Assembly (NCBI GenBank): GCA_021464245.1
Contig: JADCRB010000042.1
Span: forward strand, 3,455,914 to 3,519,913
DNA from: Carallia brachiata
Taxonomy: Eukaryota > Streptophyta > Magnoliopsida > Malpighiales > Rhizophoraceae
Reading direction: 5' to 3'
Length of the DNA: 64,000 bases
Position numbers and translations under genes: made by a program. Shown in pieces: positions 63,973 through 64,000 of the stretch. Position 1 is the first letter of the stretch; the number at the start of each line of letters is the position of its first letter. Under the pieces are notes generated by a model. It was not told the origin of the DNA. It ran no database searches and saw only the letters and a program-made list of their open reading frames with translations.

Positions 63973-64000
63973 CGAGCAACCGCCAAGCTTTCTATATATG

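Larger units (their letters stand above)
60003..64000. other. Intergenic, no gene seen
   Basis: AT-rich with no reading frame I can tie to a known protein. Local duplications are listed separately. (TA) runs lie near 63713-63730. Confidence 0.6.

Overview
The window is nuclear DNA of a flowering plant, almost certainly a dicot. It is AT-rich, has intron-containing genes with plant-type protein families, and is crowded with plant LTR retrotransposons, LINE remnants and MITEs. No bacterial-style operons, tRNA, rRNA or CRISPR arrays were seen. The species cannot be named from the sequence alone.

Three complete genes can be assembled exon by exon. Two are tandem paralogues of plant L-gulonolactone oxidase (GulLO) on the + strand: gene A (14191-18140) and gene B (36409-40702). 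Each has four exons of identical length (702, 256, 102 and 716 bp) and encodes 591 residues with a signal peptide. The third is a CBL-interacting protein kinase, most like CIPK9, on the - strand (50542 down to 46646; 14 exons, 439 residues, with a GC-AG last intron). Degenerate gene pieces include a two-exon MLH1-like fragment (42469-42979) and an unidentified exon-like piece (45332-45516, - strand).

Region by region: 1-1059 is repeat-rich flank. 1060-9956 is a decayed Ty3/gypsy element of the Tat type (two LTRs, gag, protease, RT, two RNase H domains, truncated integrase). 9957-18140 is duplication unit A, ending in GulLO gene A. 18141-23530 is intergenic with an old LTR fragment and a possible DNA transposon. 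23530-26500 is a third, gene-less and partly inverted copy (unit C) of the duplicated segment. 27180-40702 is unit B with GulLO gene B, interrupted by a solo LTR (27418-29341), a LINE-like insertion (29389-30182) and a second solo LTR of the same family in opposite orientation (31650-33356). 40703-46640 holds gene fragments and a hAT-type MITE. 46646-50542 is the CIPK gene. 50543-64000 has no gene I can support but holds two more members of the hAT-type MITE family, one nested in another MITE, and a LINE RNase H fragment on the - strand.

The two GulLO copies act as empty-site controls for each other. Comparing them dates the gypsy insertion, one solo LTR and a short poly(A) retroposon to after the duplication. 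The genes are not a pathway cluster: GulLO converts L-gulono-1,4-lactone to ascorbate in the secretory or extracellular space, while the CIPK is a calcium-signalling kinase. I found nothing that qualifies as a wholly new biological system. The most informative material is the duplication and transposon history.
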